A stretch of 44,535 bases of DNA from Caldifarciminota bacterium (GTDB taxonomy: Bacteria; SDB-A). The stretch is taken from the NCBI GenBank assembly GCA_016929715.1, contig JAFGIG010000094.1, positions 1 through 44,535 on the forward strand, read 5' to 3'. The notes under the pieces were generated by a model. It was given only the letters and a program-made list of their open reading frames with translations. It searched no databases and had not been told where the DNA came from. The translations under genes were made by a program, and so were the position numbers. Of the stretch, positions 8,877 to 17,669 are shown in pieces; position 1 is the first letter of the stretch; every line of letters begins with the position of its first letter.

Positions 8877-9524
8877 ATGCTTCATGAGAAAATCGAATTA
8901 TTAGAAGAAAGCATCATTTCATTTTCTGCTCTCATAGAGGAGATGATAGTCAAAAGCCTTAACGGTCTGACGGGAAATATAAAAAACCTTCTTGAAGAAG
9001 TCATTGGAAAACTTGAAAACCAAGCAAACATGAAAGAAATCCAGATTGAAGAGCTATGCACTCACATTGTCGCTCAATTCGGGCCGAAAGCCTCAGACCT
9101 CAGAAAAGTCCTCATGATAATGGAGATGAACAGCGATCTTGAGCGAATGGGCGATCACGCCGTAAACATTGCACAACATTCGCTTTATCTCATAGAAAAA
9201 CCAAAAATAAAAGAATATGAGGACCTGACGAAAATGAAGGACGAAGTTCTGAAAATGTTCAAAGACAGCATATCTTCATTTATCAACGAAGATATAGCTT
9301 TGGCAAGAGAAGTCTGCGCCAAAGACGATATTGTCGATGCTCTGAAAGACAGTATAATAAGAGAACTTGTCGTTTTCATGCTGAAGGACGCGACGACGAT
9401 AGAGAGAGCTTTGAAGCTCATAAGCATAACTCATAACCTCGAGAGAATAGCGGATCTTTCCACCAACATCGCTGAAGACGTAGTCTTTATCGGCGAAGGC
9501 AAAACAATAAAACACAATTTATAG
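8877..9524 (+). CDS. phoU: Phosphate transport regulator PhoU
   Basis: This 215-residue all-helical protein has two repeated three-helix PhoU domains. Each carries a metal-binding E/D-x-x-x-D type motif: MNSDLERMGDHAVNIA in the first half and THNLERIADLSTNIAED in the second. PhoU links Pst transporter activity to the PhoR kinase and represses the Pho response when phosphate is plentiful. ATG 8877 follows AGGAGAGAGC nine bases after pstB. It closes the phosphate operon and faces a convergent gene 17 bases away across a T-rich gap. Confidence 0.96.
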   Translation: MLHEKIELLEESIISFSALIEEMIVKSLNGLTGNIKNLLEEVIGKLENQANMKEIQIEELCTHIVAQFGPKASDLRKVLMIMEMNSDLERMGDHAVNIAQHSLYLIEKPKIKEYEDLTKMKDEVLKMFKDSISSFINEDIALAREVCAKDDIVDALKDSIIRELVVFMLKDATTIERALKLISITHNLERIADLSTNIAEDVVFIGEGKTIKHNL

Positions 9525-9541
9525 ATAGTTTTTTCTCCATA

Positions 9542-9922
9542 TCAGCGGCTTTTCTCCGGAATGATTGTAAAAGAGAACGAATCCGCTGGAGATGAGTTTT
9601 CCCAATCCCTCAGATAATAAAAAATAAGCCTGGCGGAAACATCGTGTCTGAGTGTTATGAAAAAGGTTTGTTCTCCGGAAGATCCGAGAAGACCTTCGGT
9701 TCCGGGACTGAAAAGCGAGCTGTCCAGAGACAGATTATTGCTTTCGTCTGTCTCAAAAAACCATTGATATCCCGTTGACGGATTGGAAGGAAGGACAACG
9801 TTAATAGAAGTGTTGGCTCTTGCAAGAACAGTGTCTCCGTCAAAAGAACTGTCGATGACTATATATTTCCTGCCGGAACATCCTAAAAACGAGAAGAGAG
9901 CCAGAAAATATAGCTTTTTCAT
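9542..9922 (-). CDS. Chagasin-type (I42) cysteine-peptidase inhibitor lipoprotein
   Basis: This 126-residue lipoprotein has lipobox FLGC at about residues 12-15. The mature part carries the three inhibitor loops of the chagasin/ICP family (MEROPS I42) in order: NPSTGYQW, then LLGSSGEQTFFI in place of the Gly-Gly loop, then YLRDWE in place of RPW. These loops plug the active site of papain-like peptidases in known members. I prefer ATG 9922, two bases beyond the upstream gene's stop; an in-frame TTG at 9931 would add three residues. It probably forms an operon with the upstream lipoprotein gene. Its target is unknown, but surface anchoring suggests protection against the cell's own or foreign cysteine peptidases. 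Confidence 0.85.
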   Translation of the reverse strand: MKKLYFLALFSFLGCSGRKYIVIDSSFDGDTVLARANTSINVVLPSNPSTGYQWFFETDESNNLSLDSSLFSPGTEGLLGSSGEQTFFITLRHDVSARLIFYYLRDWENSSPADSFSFTIIPEKSR

Positions 9923-9923
9923 G

Positions 9924-10568
9924 TCAATCAACCATCACCTGAATTGGTTCAGCATCCTTTACGAAAAAGACTCCTTCAAAAAGGATATCCGGATTTGACG
10001 AAGATTTAAGTCTCATTTTCCCCTTAAAAACCTTTATGAAAGTTTCTTCTATCACTATTGAATCTATATCTATCTCAAAGATGTCAAAAGAAAGGCTCTC
10101 TATTTGCCTTCCGTTGCTTGTGTATGATAATGTCATGACAGGATCAAGAGGAATATCGAAATACGTCTTCAGACCCACGTATTCCGAGTCGGTTACCGTA
10201 AAAGGGCATTCGGGGCTTACAAAATCCAAAACACATCCTGACGGAGTGCACAATCCGACGAAGACGGAAAACCTGCTCGTTGAAGGAAGCATCATTTCGA
10301 AAATCAATCCGTCTGCAGAATCAAGTTGTGAGGAAAAAGAAAGGGAAATGCTCGAAAAAGATCCTTCAGTAACCGAAGCTTCTGAAAAAGAAAGAACAAA
10401 ATCGCCTTCTTTGAGATGCGACAATCCTTCTGCGGCAGATAAATTGAAGGAAATATAATTTACTTCCGGTGCTTTGGTCGTCTGAGGATTGTCCTCCGGA
10501 CATGGTTTTTCGGAACAGCCGGCTCCGAGAAAAGTCAGACAAAGCAAAATGGAAAAGAGTGTTTTCAT
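9924..10568 (-). CDS. Unrecognised secreted lipoprotein
   Basis: This encodes a 214-residue lipoprotein with lipobox GAGC (Cys near residue 18) and a charged, Pro-rich linker. A Ser/Phe-rich domain of predicted beta character follows, for example FVLSFSEASVTEGSFSSISLSFSS. Two Cys-containing stretches (GLCTPSGC and SPECPFTV) could form disulfides in the periplasm. I do not recognise a family. The ATG at 10568 follows GGAGGCGCA. It precedes and almost touches the chagasin-like gene, so the two are probably co-transcribed and may act together at the cell surface. Confidence 0.75.
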   Translation of the reverse strand: MKTLFSILLCLTFLGAGCSEKPCPEDNPQTTKAPEVNYISFNLSAAEGLSHLKEGDFVLSFSEASVTEGSFSSISLSFSSQLDSADGLIFEMMLPSTSRFSVFVGLCTPSGCVLDFVSPECPFTVTDSEYVGLKTYFDIPLDPVMTLSYTSNGRQIESLSFDIFEIDIDSIVIEETFIKVFKGKMRLKSSSNPDILFEGVFFVKDAEPIQVMVD

Positions 10569-10649
10569 TGCGCCTCCTTGCGATTTTTACGATAATGATA
10601 TACAAAATAAACCGTCAAGTCTATGCGGGCTAAATATAAAGGAGGAAAG

Positions 10650-11411
10650 ATGAAAAAAATTATTTTTCTCATAACGGCTTTTGTTTTAACTGCTTGTTCT
10701 GCCATAAAGGATTTTGACAGGAGAGGCGTTTACGGAGGGTCTTTGTCGGAAAAAGATTTAAAAATGATTTATGAGGCCTGGTTTGAAAGACCTTATGAAT
10801 ACATGTTTTTTGCCCAGGACAAAGATCAAATGCTCTTGGGCGGGATAAACGGAATACTTTACTACGGAGGATTGACCGACGGCTTTGCGCTTCTTCAGGG
10901 AAAGTCGCAGAGTCCGGGTTTTTTCGATCTTTCATTGATAGAAAAAACTGCTAAAATCCCGATTCTGATAAAACATGATGAATTCGGCTATTACAACCCT
11001 GATATAATAATATGGGGATACGAAAATCTTCTGCCTCCGCCAGGCGGAAATTTAGGAAATTCGACCTACAAAGAGGTCTATCAGAGAGTTTTCAGGCGTT
11101 TTTTCAGAATGATGGCAGAGAGCTACCTTTACCTTCAGAGAAACAGGGATATTGACAAGGATTCGGGAAATTATATGACATTCGTCGTAAGCGGCAGGAC
11201 AGACGCCCTAAAATGGCTCGACAATGAATACGCCCAAGTGCTCATTGAATACGATGTTGAAAACAGTTATTCTTACTGGACCGTCGGCATGTCATTCGGT
11301 TTTTGGCTTAGAAGACACATTGACGGAACGGATGTTCATGTATGGGAAGGATTGAAAAGGCTTATGCTTTTATATGACGAAGAATGGTTTTTTGAAAAAC
11401 TTTTGGGTTGA
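10650..11411 (+). CDS. Unrecognised lipoprotein upstream of ABC exporter
   Basis: This is a 253-residue lipoprotein with N-terminus MKKIIFLITAFVLTACSAI, so lipobox LTAC puts the lipidated Cys near residue 16. I chose ATG 10650 because AAAGGAGGAAAG lies directly before it; the frame is open upstream to 10623. The mature protein is rich in Tyr, Phe and Trp, with aromatic clusters such as YQRVFRRFFRMMAESYLYLQ and SYWTVGMSFGFWLRR. I do not recognise a domain. It is followed after 31 bases by an ABC exporter and then an NTP_transf_5-like gene, all on the same strand, which suggests one functional unit. Confidence 0.72.
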   Translation: MKKIIFLITAFVLTACSAIKDFDRRGVYGGSLSEKDLKMIYEAWFERPYEYMFFAQDKDQMLLGGINGILYYGGLTDGFALLQGKSQSPGFFDLSLIEKTAKIPILIKHDEFGYYNPDIIIWGYENLLPPPGGNLGNSTYKEVYQRVFRRFFRMMAESYLYLQRNRDIDKDSGNYMTFVVSGRTDALKWLDNEYAQVLIEYDVENSYSYWTVGMSFGFWLRRHIDGTDVHVWEGLKRLMLLYDEEWFFEKLLG

Positions 11412-11442
11412 CGCGAAAAAAGGATCTAAAAACAGATAAAAA

Positions 11443-13224
11443 ATGATTTTTTCCGGTTATAAAACAGCTCTTTCAGTTGTATTAAGGGCTTCTAAAAAAA
11501 TACTCACCGCGAGAATTTTCTTGACGACTGTAAGAGCTGTGTTCCCGGTAGTTATGCTTTATATAATCAAGCTGTTTGTCGATTCGGTGGCTGAAGGGAT
11601 GTCTTCTCAGGATGCGGAAAAGGCTTTCTTGAAGTCTATAATCCTGATTGTAGCCGCAGGTCTATCATACGCTTTGAGTTTTATTGCTGATTCTTTGAAC
11701 GAAATTCTTTCTGAATATCACTCCTTAAGAATAACGGACAAAGTTTTCGAAATGCTGCACGACAAATCTTCCGAGATAGATATTGCCTTTTACGAAAACC
11801 CTGATTACTATGACACTCTTCACAGAGCTCAAAGGGAAGCGCCTTACAGGCCTACGGCTATATTAAACCAGATGTTTTCTGTTTTTCAAAACTTTTTGAC
11901 TTTTATCGGTGTTGCGGCGCTGATCCTTTCTTTCAGCCGAATTGCGGGTATTGTCCTTCTCGCGGCTGTTGTTCCTGGAACGCTGGTTCAGCTCGCATTC
12001 GCTAAAATAGTGTATAAATGGCAGAAAAAAGTAACCAAACACGAAAGAGAAACCTGGTATTACAATTTTTTGCTTTCATCGGAACAAAACGCCAAAGAAC
12101 TAAGGCTTTTCGGTGCAGCTGGTCTTTTCAAGGAAAGATTCAATCAATTCAGAAAAATGCTCAGAGGGCAATTGCTTTCGATAAAGAAAAAAAGAGCAGG
12201 AGCGGACCTGGCGGCTCAGACTCTTTCTTCGGCGATTCTCGCCTCTCTTTTAGTATATCTCACTTCGCTGGCTTACAGCGGAGCTATGTCGCTTGGAAAC
12301 CTCGTAATGTTCTTTCAGGCTTTTCAGAGGGGACAGGGAAATTTAAGAGGAATTTTGGGTGGTTTCGTCGGTTTGTATGAAAGCGGTCTTTTCATGACTT
12401 ATTTTTCAGATTTTCTCAGCCTCAAAAGCGGCCTTAAAAAAGAGGGGGGCAAGACAAAGGCGGAAATAAGCAGCTTTTCGGAAATCTCAGTCAGAGAAGC
12501 CGCGTTCAAATATCCGGGTTCAAAAACTATGGCGATACAAGGCTTGAACATGAACTTCAGAAAGGGTGAAATAACAGCGATGGTCGGAGCAAACGGATCT
12601 GGCAAGACGACAGTCGCCAAGCTTCTATGCCGGTTTTACGATCCGGACGAAGGAGCAATTTTCGCAGACGGCGACAATATAAGAAGATTCGAACCTGAAG
12701 AGTGGAGAAAATTTATTTCAGCCTCTTTTCAGGATTTTCAGAAATATCAGCTGTCTGCCGAAGAAAATATCTGGCTCGGAGATATTTCTGGTGATAAAGA
12801 CAGCAACAGAATTTTGTCGGCTTCGGAAAAAACAGGAGCAAAAGAAGTAATCCAAAAACTTGAAAACGGCTTTTCAACACGGCTCGGAAGATGGTTCGAA
12901 AACGGAAGGGAACTAAGCGCCGGCGAGTGGCAGAAGATGGCTCTCGCAAGATGTATGTATAAAAACGCGGGTCTTTATATCCTCGACGAACCGGCGGCTT
13001 TTCTTGACTATATTTCGGAAAAAACCTTAATGAAAGCTCTGAAAGAAAAGGCTAAAAACTCGGCAATAATCCTTATCAGCCACAGGTTTTCCGATGTCGC
13101 GAAAGCCGATTACATCTATGTTTTAGACGGGGGCAGGATAGTCGAACAAGGGTCTCACAAAGAACTGATTCTAAAGAACGGATTGTATGCCGAATCATTT
13201 TTGGGCTCGGTCAAAAAAAACTGA
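11443..13224 (+). CDS. ABC exporter, fused membrane and ATPase domains
   Basis: This is a 593-residue half-transporter of the MsbA/peptide-exporter type. The membrane domain (about 1-320) has roughly six helices and the intracellular phrase AKELRLFGAAGLFKERF, common in exporters beside peptide natural-product genes. The ATPase domain (about 350-593) has Walker A GANGSGKTT (382-390), a Q-loop in SASFQDFQKYQ, signature LSAGEWQKMALAR, Walker B LYILDEPAAFLD, and the switch His in LISHRFSD. There is no N-terminal C39 peptidase domain. The cargo is unknown; lipid, drug and peptide export are all possible. The 3' end overlaps the next gene's longest reading by 38 bases. Confidence 0.9.
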   Translation: MIFSGYKTALSVVLRASKKILTARIFLTTVRAVFPVVMLYIIKLFVDSVAEGMSSQDAEKAFLKSIILIVAAGLSYALSFIADSLNEILSEYHSLRITDKVFEMLHDKSSEIDIAFYENPDYYDTLHRAQREAPYRPTAILNQMFSVFQNFLTFIGVAALILSFSRIAGIVLLAAVVPGTLVQLAFAKIVYKWQKKVTKHERETWYYNFLLSSEQNAKELRLFGAAGLFKERFNQFRKMLRGQLLSIKKKRAGADLAAQTLSSAILASLLVYLTSLAYSGAMSLGNLVMFFQAFQRGQGNLRGILGGFVGLYESGLFMTYFSDFLSLKSGLKKEGGKTKAEISSFSEISVREAAFKYPGSKTMAIQGLNMNFRKGEITAMVGANGSGKTTVAKLLCRFYDPDEGAIFADGDNIRRFEPEEWRKFISASFQDFQKYQLSAEENIWLGDISGDKDSNRILSASEKTGAKEVIQKLENGFSTRLGRWFENGRELSAGEWQKMALARCMYKNAGLYILDEPAAFLDYISEKTLMKALKEKAKNSAIILISHRFSDVAKADYIYVLDGGRIVEQGSHKELILKNGLYAESFLGSVKKN

Positions 13225-14461
13225 CGACGAAAAAGATAAGCCGGAAGTTTTTTCAAGAATGGCAAAGATAATCTCTCCGGCTGAAAGATATTCCCCTCTG
13301 CCGGACATGCCTGACCATTACTGGCAAAAAATTGTCTCTCTTGCCTCAAAGCACGGAGTCACAGCTTATCTTCACGGAGTTTTAAAAGATAAAAAAAAAG
13401 TACCGCCTTCCGTGTTAAAAGATTTACGCGCTCTCTATGCCCCTCTTTGGAGAGATTCCATATTAATGTATGGTGTTTTTTCATCTCTGGCAGATTTATT
13501 CAGAGATGAAAAACTCGAATTTATGCTTTTAAAAGGTTTCCACGTAGCTGAGAGAGTTTACGGAGGATTAAAAAAAAGACCGATGCAGGACATAGACATT
13601 CTCGTCAGAAAAGAAGACGCAGAAAGAGCAGACAGAATTTTAAGCGAATTTGCCAGCCCTGAAAGATGGAACAGGACGTGGATTGAAAAACACGGCTATC
13701 ACATGGGTTATCTGAAACCTGTCTGCACAGGGCGGCAGGAAAAAGCTGTTAAAATCGAACTCCACTGGAATATTTTGCCTCCAGAGAGCCCTTTTTGTTT
13801 CTCAACGGAAGACATCTGGGAAAAAGCCCAAACCATGAGAATTTCCAAAAAAGAGATTAAAGTCATGTCAAAAGAGCATTTGCTTTTATACCTCTGCCTT
13901 CACCTTTCGTTTCAGCACATATTCTGTCTTAAGCTGATACACCTGCTGGATATTGCCATAATAATCCACACCGGTGATTTTTCTTGGGACAAATTCGCTG
14001 AATTAAGTGTAAAAACAGCTTCGACAAGGGCAGTTTGCGCTGTTTTCGGAGCGGTGGAAAGGGTTTTCGGGTTAAAACTTAATTCTTACATCACAGAGGA
14101 GATTAAAGAAAAAGACTATTACGGAAAAATTGTTGAAAACGCTCTCGTTCTCATCGAAGATGACCCGGTCATTCTTCACAGCGCTTTCAGCCGAATGGGG
14201 AAACACAAAGGAGCGGCAAAAAAAACAAGCAGTTTATTCTTCAGCTTTTTTCCGAAGCCCTCTGATTTGAAGGCTCTTCACGGGGCGGAGTCTTTTTTTC
14301 CCGATGTCATACTGGCATATATATACAGAATGAAAGAACTCTTCATAAAATACGGAGCCATTGCCTTTGAACTGGTGGCTGACGAAAAAAAATTCAGAAA
14401 ATACAGGCGTCATTCAAAAACGAGAAAGAGGATACTGAGCTGGATTTCGGAGAAGAACTGA
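13187..14461 (+). CDS. Nucleotidyltransferase-fold protein (NTP_transf_5 type)
   Basis: This 424-residue protein matches the pattern of the uncharacterised nucleotidyltransferase family often found near peptide-maturation genes. It has LKGFHVAERVYGGLKKRPMQDIDILVRKED, where Gly-rich and D-x-D residues resemble the pol-beta catalytic site, then ELHWNI and HLLLYLCLHLSFQH. The family's reaction is not established. The first ATG (13187) overlaps the ABC gene; ATG 13259 is a reasonable alternative, and neither has a strong ribosome-binding site. The tail is very basic (RKYRRHSKTRKR). It probably works with the upstream ABC exporter, but no precursor peptide, PqqD, radical SAM or cyclase gene is adjacent. 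Confidence 0.75.
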   Translation: MPNHFWARSKKTDDEKDKPEVFSRMAKIISPAERYSPLPDMPDHYWQKIVSLASKHGVTAYLHGVLKDKKKVPPSVLKDLRALYAPLWRDSILMYGVFSSLADLFRDEKLEFMLLKGFHVAERVYGGLKKRPMQDIDILVRKEDAERADRILSEFASPERWNRTWIEKHGYHMGYLKPVCTGRQEKAVKIELHWNILPPESPFCFSTEDIWEKAQTMRISKKEIKVMSKEHLLLYLCLHLSFQHIFCLKLIHLLDIAIIIHTGDFSWDKFAELSVKTASTRAVCAVFGAVERVFGLKLNSYITEEIKEKDYYGKIVENALVLIEDDPVILHSAFSRMGKHKGAAKKTSSLFFSFFPKPSDLKALHGAESFFPDVILAYIYRMKELFIKYGAIAFELVADEKKFRKYRRHSKTRKRILSWISEKN

Positions 14462-14482
14462 AAACACTTCATCCGGCGGGAA

Positions 14483-14511
14483 TTGACCTGAATGAATATA
14501 AAGATTAAAAT
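14483..14511 (+). promoter_or_regulatory. Promoter of umuDC, apparently leaderless
   Basis: TTGACC (14483-14488) and TAAAAT (14506-14511) are spaced by 17 bases. The umuD ATG begins only five bases after the -10, so the transcript would start at about the start codon. The AGGA touching the ATG is too close to act as a normal Shine-Dalgarno sequence. No LexA box of the E. coli (CTGT-N8-ACAG) or Bacillus (GAAC-N4-GTTC) type was seen across it. Confidence 0.6.
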
Positions 14512-14516
14512 CAGGA

Positions 14517-14957
14517 ATGGACGGAAAAGAAGTTAAAATAACAGGCGTGTATTCTTTCGAAAAGAGGACAAGCCTCAAGCTGCCTTATTTCATAACCAAA
14601 ATTTCTGCCGGGTTTCCCTCTCCCGCGGGAGATTATGAAGAGAAAAAACTCGACTTAAACGAATTTTTAGTTAAACATCCCTCGGCCACCTTCTTCATCA
14701 AAGTTTCGGGAGACTCGATGATTGGTGCCGGTATTCACTCCGGGGATTTGCTTATTGTGGACAGATCACTCGAACCGTCCAACAATAAAATCGCAATAGT
14801 CGTTCTGGACGGAGAGTTCACCGTCAAACGGATTTTTATAAAAAAAGACAAACTGCTTCTTCTGCCTGAAAACCCGGATTTCAAACCTATCGAGGTAACG
14901 CCGGAGATGAATTGCGAGATATGGGGAATTGTGACATTCGTGATTCATCAGCTTTGA
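14517..14957 (+). CDS. umuD: UmuD-like S24 peptidase, polymerase V subunit
   Basis: This 146-residue S24 family protein matches UmuD in length and architecture. The self-cleavage site is Ala31-Gly32 in SAGFPSPAGDY. The catalytic Ser67 lies in VSGDSMIGAG and Lys104 in GEFTVKR; the Ser-Lys distance of 37 and the cleavage-to-Ser distance of 36 equal those of E. coli UmuD. RecA filaments would trigger cleavage, giving UmuD' that joins UmuC in translesion synthesis. There is no N-terminal DNA-binding domain, which rules out LexA. umuC follows after ten bases. Confidence 0.93.
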   Translation: MDGKEVKITGVYSFEKRTSLKLPYFITKISAGFPSPAGDYEEKKLDLNEFLVKHPSATFFIKVSGDSMIGAGIHSGDLLIVDRSLEPSNNKIAIVVLDGEFTVKRIFIKKDKLLLLPENPDFKPIEVTPEMNCEIWGIVTFVIHQL

Positions 14958-14967
14958 TTTATAGCGC

Positions 14968-16239
14968 ATGAAAAAAGGCTCTCCTGCGATAGCCCTTGTC
15001 GACTGCAATAATTTTTATGTCTCATGCGAGAGAGTTTTTGATCCGTCTCTAATGAATGTCCCTGTAATAATTTTGTCAAATAACGATGGATGTGTGGTTT
15101 CGAGATCCAATGAAGCAAAGACTCTCGGGATTTCTATGGGAACGCCGGTTTTCAAGATACCGGATGTCATAAAAAAAAATAAAGTCCAGGTCTTTTCCTC
15201 GAATTATGCACTTTATCAGGACATGTCCTCAAGAGTCATGCAGACATTGAAGGAATTTTCTCAGGAAATGGAAATTTATTCGATTGACGAGGCTTTTCTG
15301 TCTCTGCGAGGTTTTGGTAAAGATGATTTAATATCCATCGGAGAAAAAATAAAAAAAACCGTCTACAAATGGACAGGAATACCCGTTTCCGTGGGTATTT
15401 CTCCCACAAAGACTTTGTCTAAAGTCGCGGGGGATATCGCTAAGAAAAAAGAAAACGGCGTATTTTGTGTTTTCGACTCAGCTCAGACAAATGACATTCT
15501 TTCCAAAACAGAAGCAGTTGAAGTATGGGGAATTGGCGGCAGGCAGGCGGCCAAACTCGCCGTAAAAGGAATTTTCACGGCTTTAGATCTAAAAAACGCC
15601 GACAGAAAGTGGGTTCAAAATAACCTGACTGTCACTGGAGTCAAAACGGTTCTGGAGCTCAACGGCATTTCATGCATTGATCTCGAAACAGTCGTCCCTG
15701 ACAAAAAAGGCATAGCATGTTCCAGATCTTTCGGAAAACCGGTCACAAGCATCGAAGAGATAAAAAAAGCCCTTTCAGAATATGTCACGACAGCCGCTGA
15801 AAAAATGAGACGTCAAAAAACTGTTCCTTTGTCCCTTACTGTTTTCATAACTACGGATAGATTCAGTGAAAACGCCAGTCAATACGCGAATTGGACTGAA
15901 ATGAAAATTTCTGAACCGACGGCGTACACTCCAGCTCTAATTAAATATGCTTATTCGGGACTGGAGAAAATTTACAGGAAAGGATACCAATACAAAAAAG
16001 CCGGCGTTGTATTCACCGGATTGATAGGAGAAGACGATGTTTCCCCTCCTTTTTTCGGGGAAGACAACAAAAGACAAAATTTAATAAATACAGTCGACGT
16101 GATAAACAAAAAGATGGGAAAAAATACTGTCAGTTTCGGACCTTCCGAACGGGAAGGGAATTGGAAGATGAGAAGAAATTTTCTTTCAAAGAAATTTACA
16201 ACCGACTGGAATGAGCTTCCAGTTGTCTACTGTGACTGA
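14968..16239 (+). CDS. umuC: Y-family DNA polymerase V catalytic subunit UmuC
   Basis: This 423-residue error-prone polymerase begins with the catalytic motif [16 protein letters not shown], continues with the UmuC phrase [15 protein letters not shown], and has the second acidic motif [10 protein letters not shown]. The helix-hairpin-helix region contains [17 protein letters not shown]. The C-terminal UmuC-specific tail contains [15 protein letters not shown]. These separate UmuC from DinB. It copies past DNA lesions together with UmuD'. The ATG lacks an obvious ribosome-binding site and lies ten bases after umuD, so it may rely on coupling. Confidence 0.96.
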   Translation: MKKGSPAIALVDCNNFYVSCERVFDPSLMNVPVIILSNNDGCVVSRSNEAKTLGISMGTPVFKIPDVIKKNKVQVFSSNYALYQDMSSRVMQTLKEFSQEMEIYSIDEAFLSLRGFGKDDLISIGEKIKKTVYKWTGIPVSVGISPTKTLSKVAGDIAKKKENGVFCVFDSAQTNDILSKTEAVEVWGIGGRQAAKLAVKGIFTALDLKNADRKWVQNNLTVTGVKTVLELNGISCIDLETVVPDKKGIACSRSFGKPVTSIEEIKKALSEYVTTAAEKMRRQKTVPLSLTVFITTDRFSENASQYANWTEMKISEPTAYTPALIKYAYSGLEKIYRKGYQYKKAGVVFTGLIGEDDVSPPFFGEDNKRQNLINTVDVINKKMGKNTVSFGPSEREGNWKMRRNFLSKKFTTDWNELPVVYCD

Positions 16240-16256
16240 AGAACATTCTCTCGCTA

Positions 16257-16287
16257 TGATCTAAGATGCGGTCAGATCACCTTTTTT
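16257..16287 (+). terminator. Possible terminator after umuC
   Basis: TGATCT (16257-16262) and AGATCA (16274-16279) can pair around an 11-base loop, followed by TTTTTT (16282-16287). The stem is short and the T-run lies inside the 3' end of the convergent deaminase gene, so this is a weak call. Confidence 0.35.
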
Positions 16288-17639
16288 AAAAGTTTTTGAG
16301 AGAGACAAGAAGCTTTATCAGCCACAAACTCCTCGTCAATACCGGTAAGTTTGCCTTTCCTTACAGCGACTTTGCCGTTTACTATGACATAATCAGCTGC
16401 ATGTGATATCCCTGTAAAGACGAGAGAAGCGACTGGATCTGAAAGGGATCCCGCTCTATCTAAACCGCCGAGGCTGAAAATTGCAAGGTCGGCGGCACTG
16501 CCCTCTTCTATTGTTCCTGAATTTTCAAAACCGAGCATTCGCGCTCCGTTTCTGCAGGCAAAACCGAGGACATCTCTCGCCGTCAGGGCGCCTGGTCCGC
16601 CGGAGACCCTCGCCAAAAGCATGGCATTCCTTGCCTCTCCGAGCATATCTGAGCTGTCATTTGAAGCGGATCCGTCAACGCCGAGCGAAATCCTTATTCC
16701 GAGATCTTTCATTTCTTTAATTCTCGCGATTCCCGAGCCCAAACGCATATTTGATGTCGGGCAGTGCGAAATACCCGTATCTGTCTCTGAGAGAATTTGA
16801 AGTTCGCGGTCGTCGAACCATATACCGTGAGCGTAAAAAACATCTCTGCCTGTCCAATCCAATTCCAGCATTAAATCGAGAGGTCTTTTTCCGTAAATCT
16901 CCATGCAGTAGTCGTCTTCATCGCGGGTCTCGGCGAGATGGGTGTGAAGAAAGACTTTTTTTTCACGTGCGAGAAGAGCGGATTCTTTCATAACTTTTTT
17001 TTCAACAGTGAATGGACTGCATGGTGCGAGAATGACTTTCGTCATTGAATAAGGAGACGGGTCATGAAATCTGTCTATTGACGATTCCATGTCTTTCAGC
17101 ACTGTTTCGGGGGATTGAACTATATTATCGGGGGGCAGTCCGCCGTCGCTTTTGCCTCTCGTCATTGTTCCTCGGGAAGGAGCGAACCTTATGCCTGTTT
17201 TCATAGCCGCTTCGAATTGAATTTCGAGGATGCTTTTTGAGATGTCGGGCGGGTATAGATACATATGGTCAGTTGAAATCGAGCATCCGGTTTTTAAAAG
17301 CTCTCCGCATGCAATGAGAGTGGAATAAAAGATACATTCCTCGTCTATGTCAGACCATACATTGTATAGAAATGACAGCCAGTCAAAAAGTTTGGCATTC
17401 TGGACCTGGCGGACATTTCTTGTCAAGGACTGAAACATGTGATGATGGGTGTTTGCAAAACCCGGGACTACGATATGGTTGCTGCAGTCTATGGTCTCCC
17501 CCGAAAAATCCGTGCCGATTTCGATGGATCTTGAAATTTTAACTATTCTGTTTTGCTTTATTAATATGTCGCTTCCCAGCAGTTCCTCTTGGTTTTCGTC
17601 AAAGGTCGCTATAAAACGGCAGTTTTTGAGCAATATCAT
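16272..17639 (-). CDS. 8-oxoguanine deaminase (amidohydrolase superfamily)
   Basis: This 455-residue enzyme belongs to the ATZ/TRZ-type amidohydrolases and closely follows 8-oxoguanine deaminases, which convert 8-oxoguanine to urate. Metal ligands appear in order as NTHHHMFQ, LHTHLAETRDE, FYAHGIWFDD and GVDGSASND. Substrate-group phrases include KLFDWLSFLYNVW, STDHMYLYPP, TRGKSDGGLPPD and PTSNMRLGSGIARI. ATG 17639 follows AGGGGGATTAA. Related enzymes act on guanine, isoxanthopterin or s-triazines, so the exact substrate is strongly suggested rather than proven. A terminator-like hairpin and two small ORFs lie upstream on the same strand. No separate promoter is evident between that hairpin and the gene. 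Confidence 0.85.
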   Translation of the reverse strand: MILLKNCRFIATFDENQEELLGSDILIKQNRIVKISRSIEIGTDFSGETIDCSNHIVVPGFANTHHHMFQSLTRNVRQVQNAKLFDWLSFLYNVWSDIDEECIFYSTLIACGELLKTGCSISTDHMYLYPPDISKSILEIQFEAAMKTGIRFAPSRGTMTRGKSDGGLPPDNIVQSPETVLKDMESSIDRFHDPSPYSMTKVILAPCSPFTVEKKVMKESALLAREKKVFLHTHLAETRDEDDYCMEIYGKRPLDLMLELDWTGRDVFYAHGIWFDDRELQILSETDTGISHCPTSNMRLGSGIARIKEMKDLGIRISLGVDGSASNDSSDMLGEARNAMLLARVSGGPGALTARDVLGFACRNGARMLGFENSGTIEEGSAADLAIFSLGGLDRAGSLSDPVASLVFTGISHAADYVIVNGKVAVRKGKLTGIDEEFVADKASCLSQKLLKKVI

Positions 17640-17669
17640 TTAATCCCCCTGAAGTCTTCTTTTTAAAAT

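Noticed and set aside
11443-13224. Peptide exporter with its own C39 leader peptidase
   Set aside because: The protein begins directly with membrane helices; there is no Cys-His peptidase domain, so a bacteriocin-processing exporter cannot be claimed.
14386-14508. Second open frame at the end of the NTP_transf_5 gene, reading ...DFGEELKTLHPAGIDLNEYKD
   Set aside because: It might mean a frameshift in the A-run near 14383-14391, giving an alternative C-terminus. It has no start signal of its own, and its 3' part coincides with the umuD promoter. I kept the unshifted frame, but the A-run is worth checking in reads.
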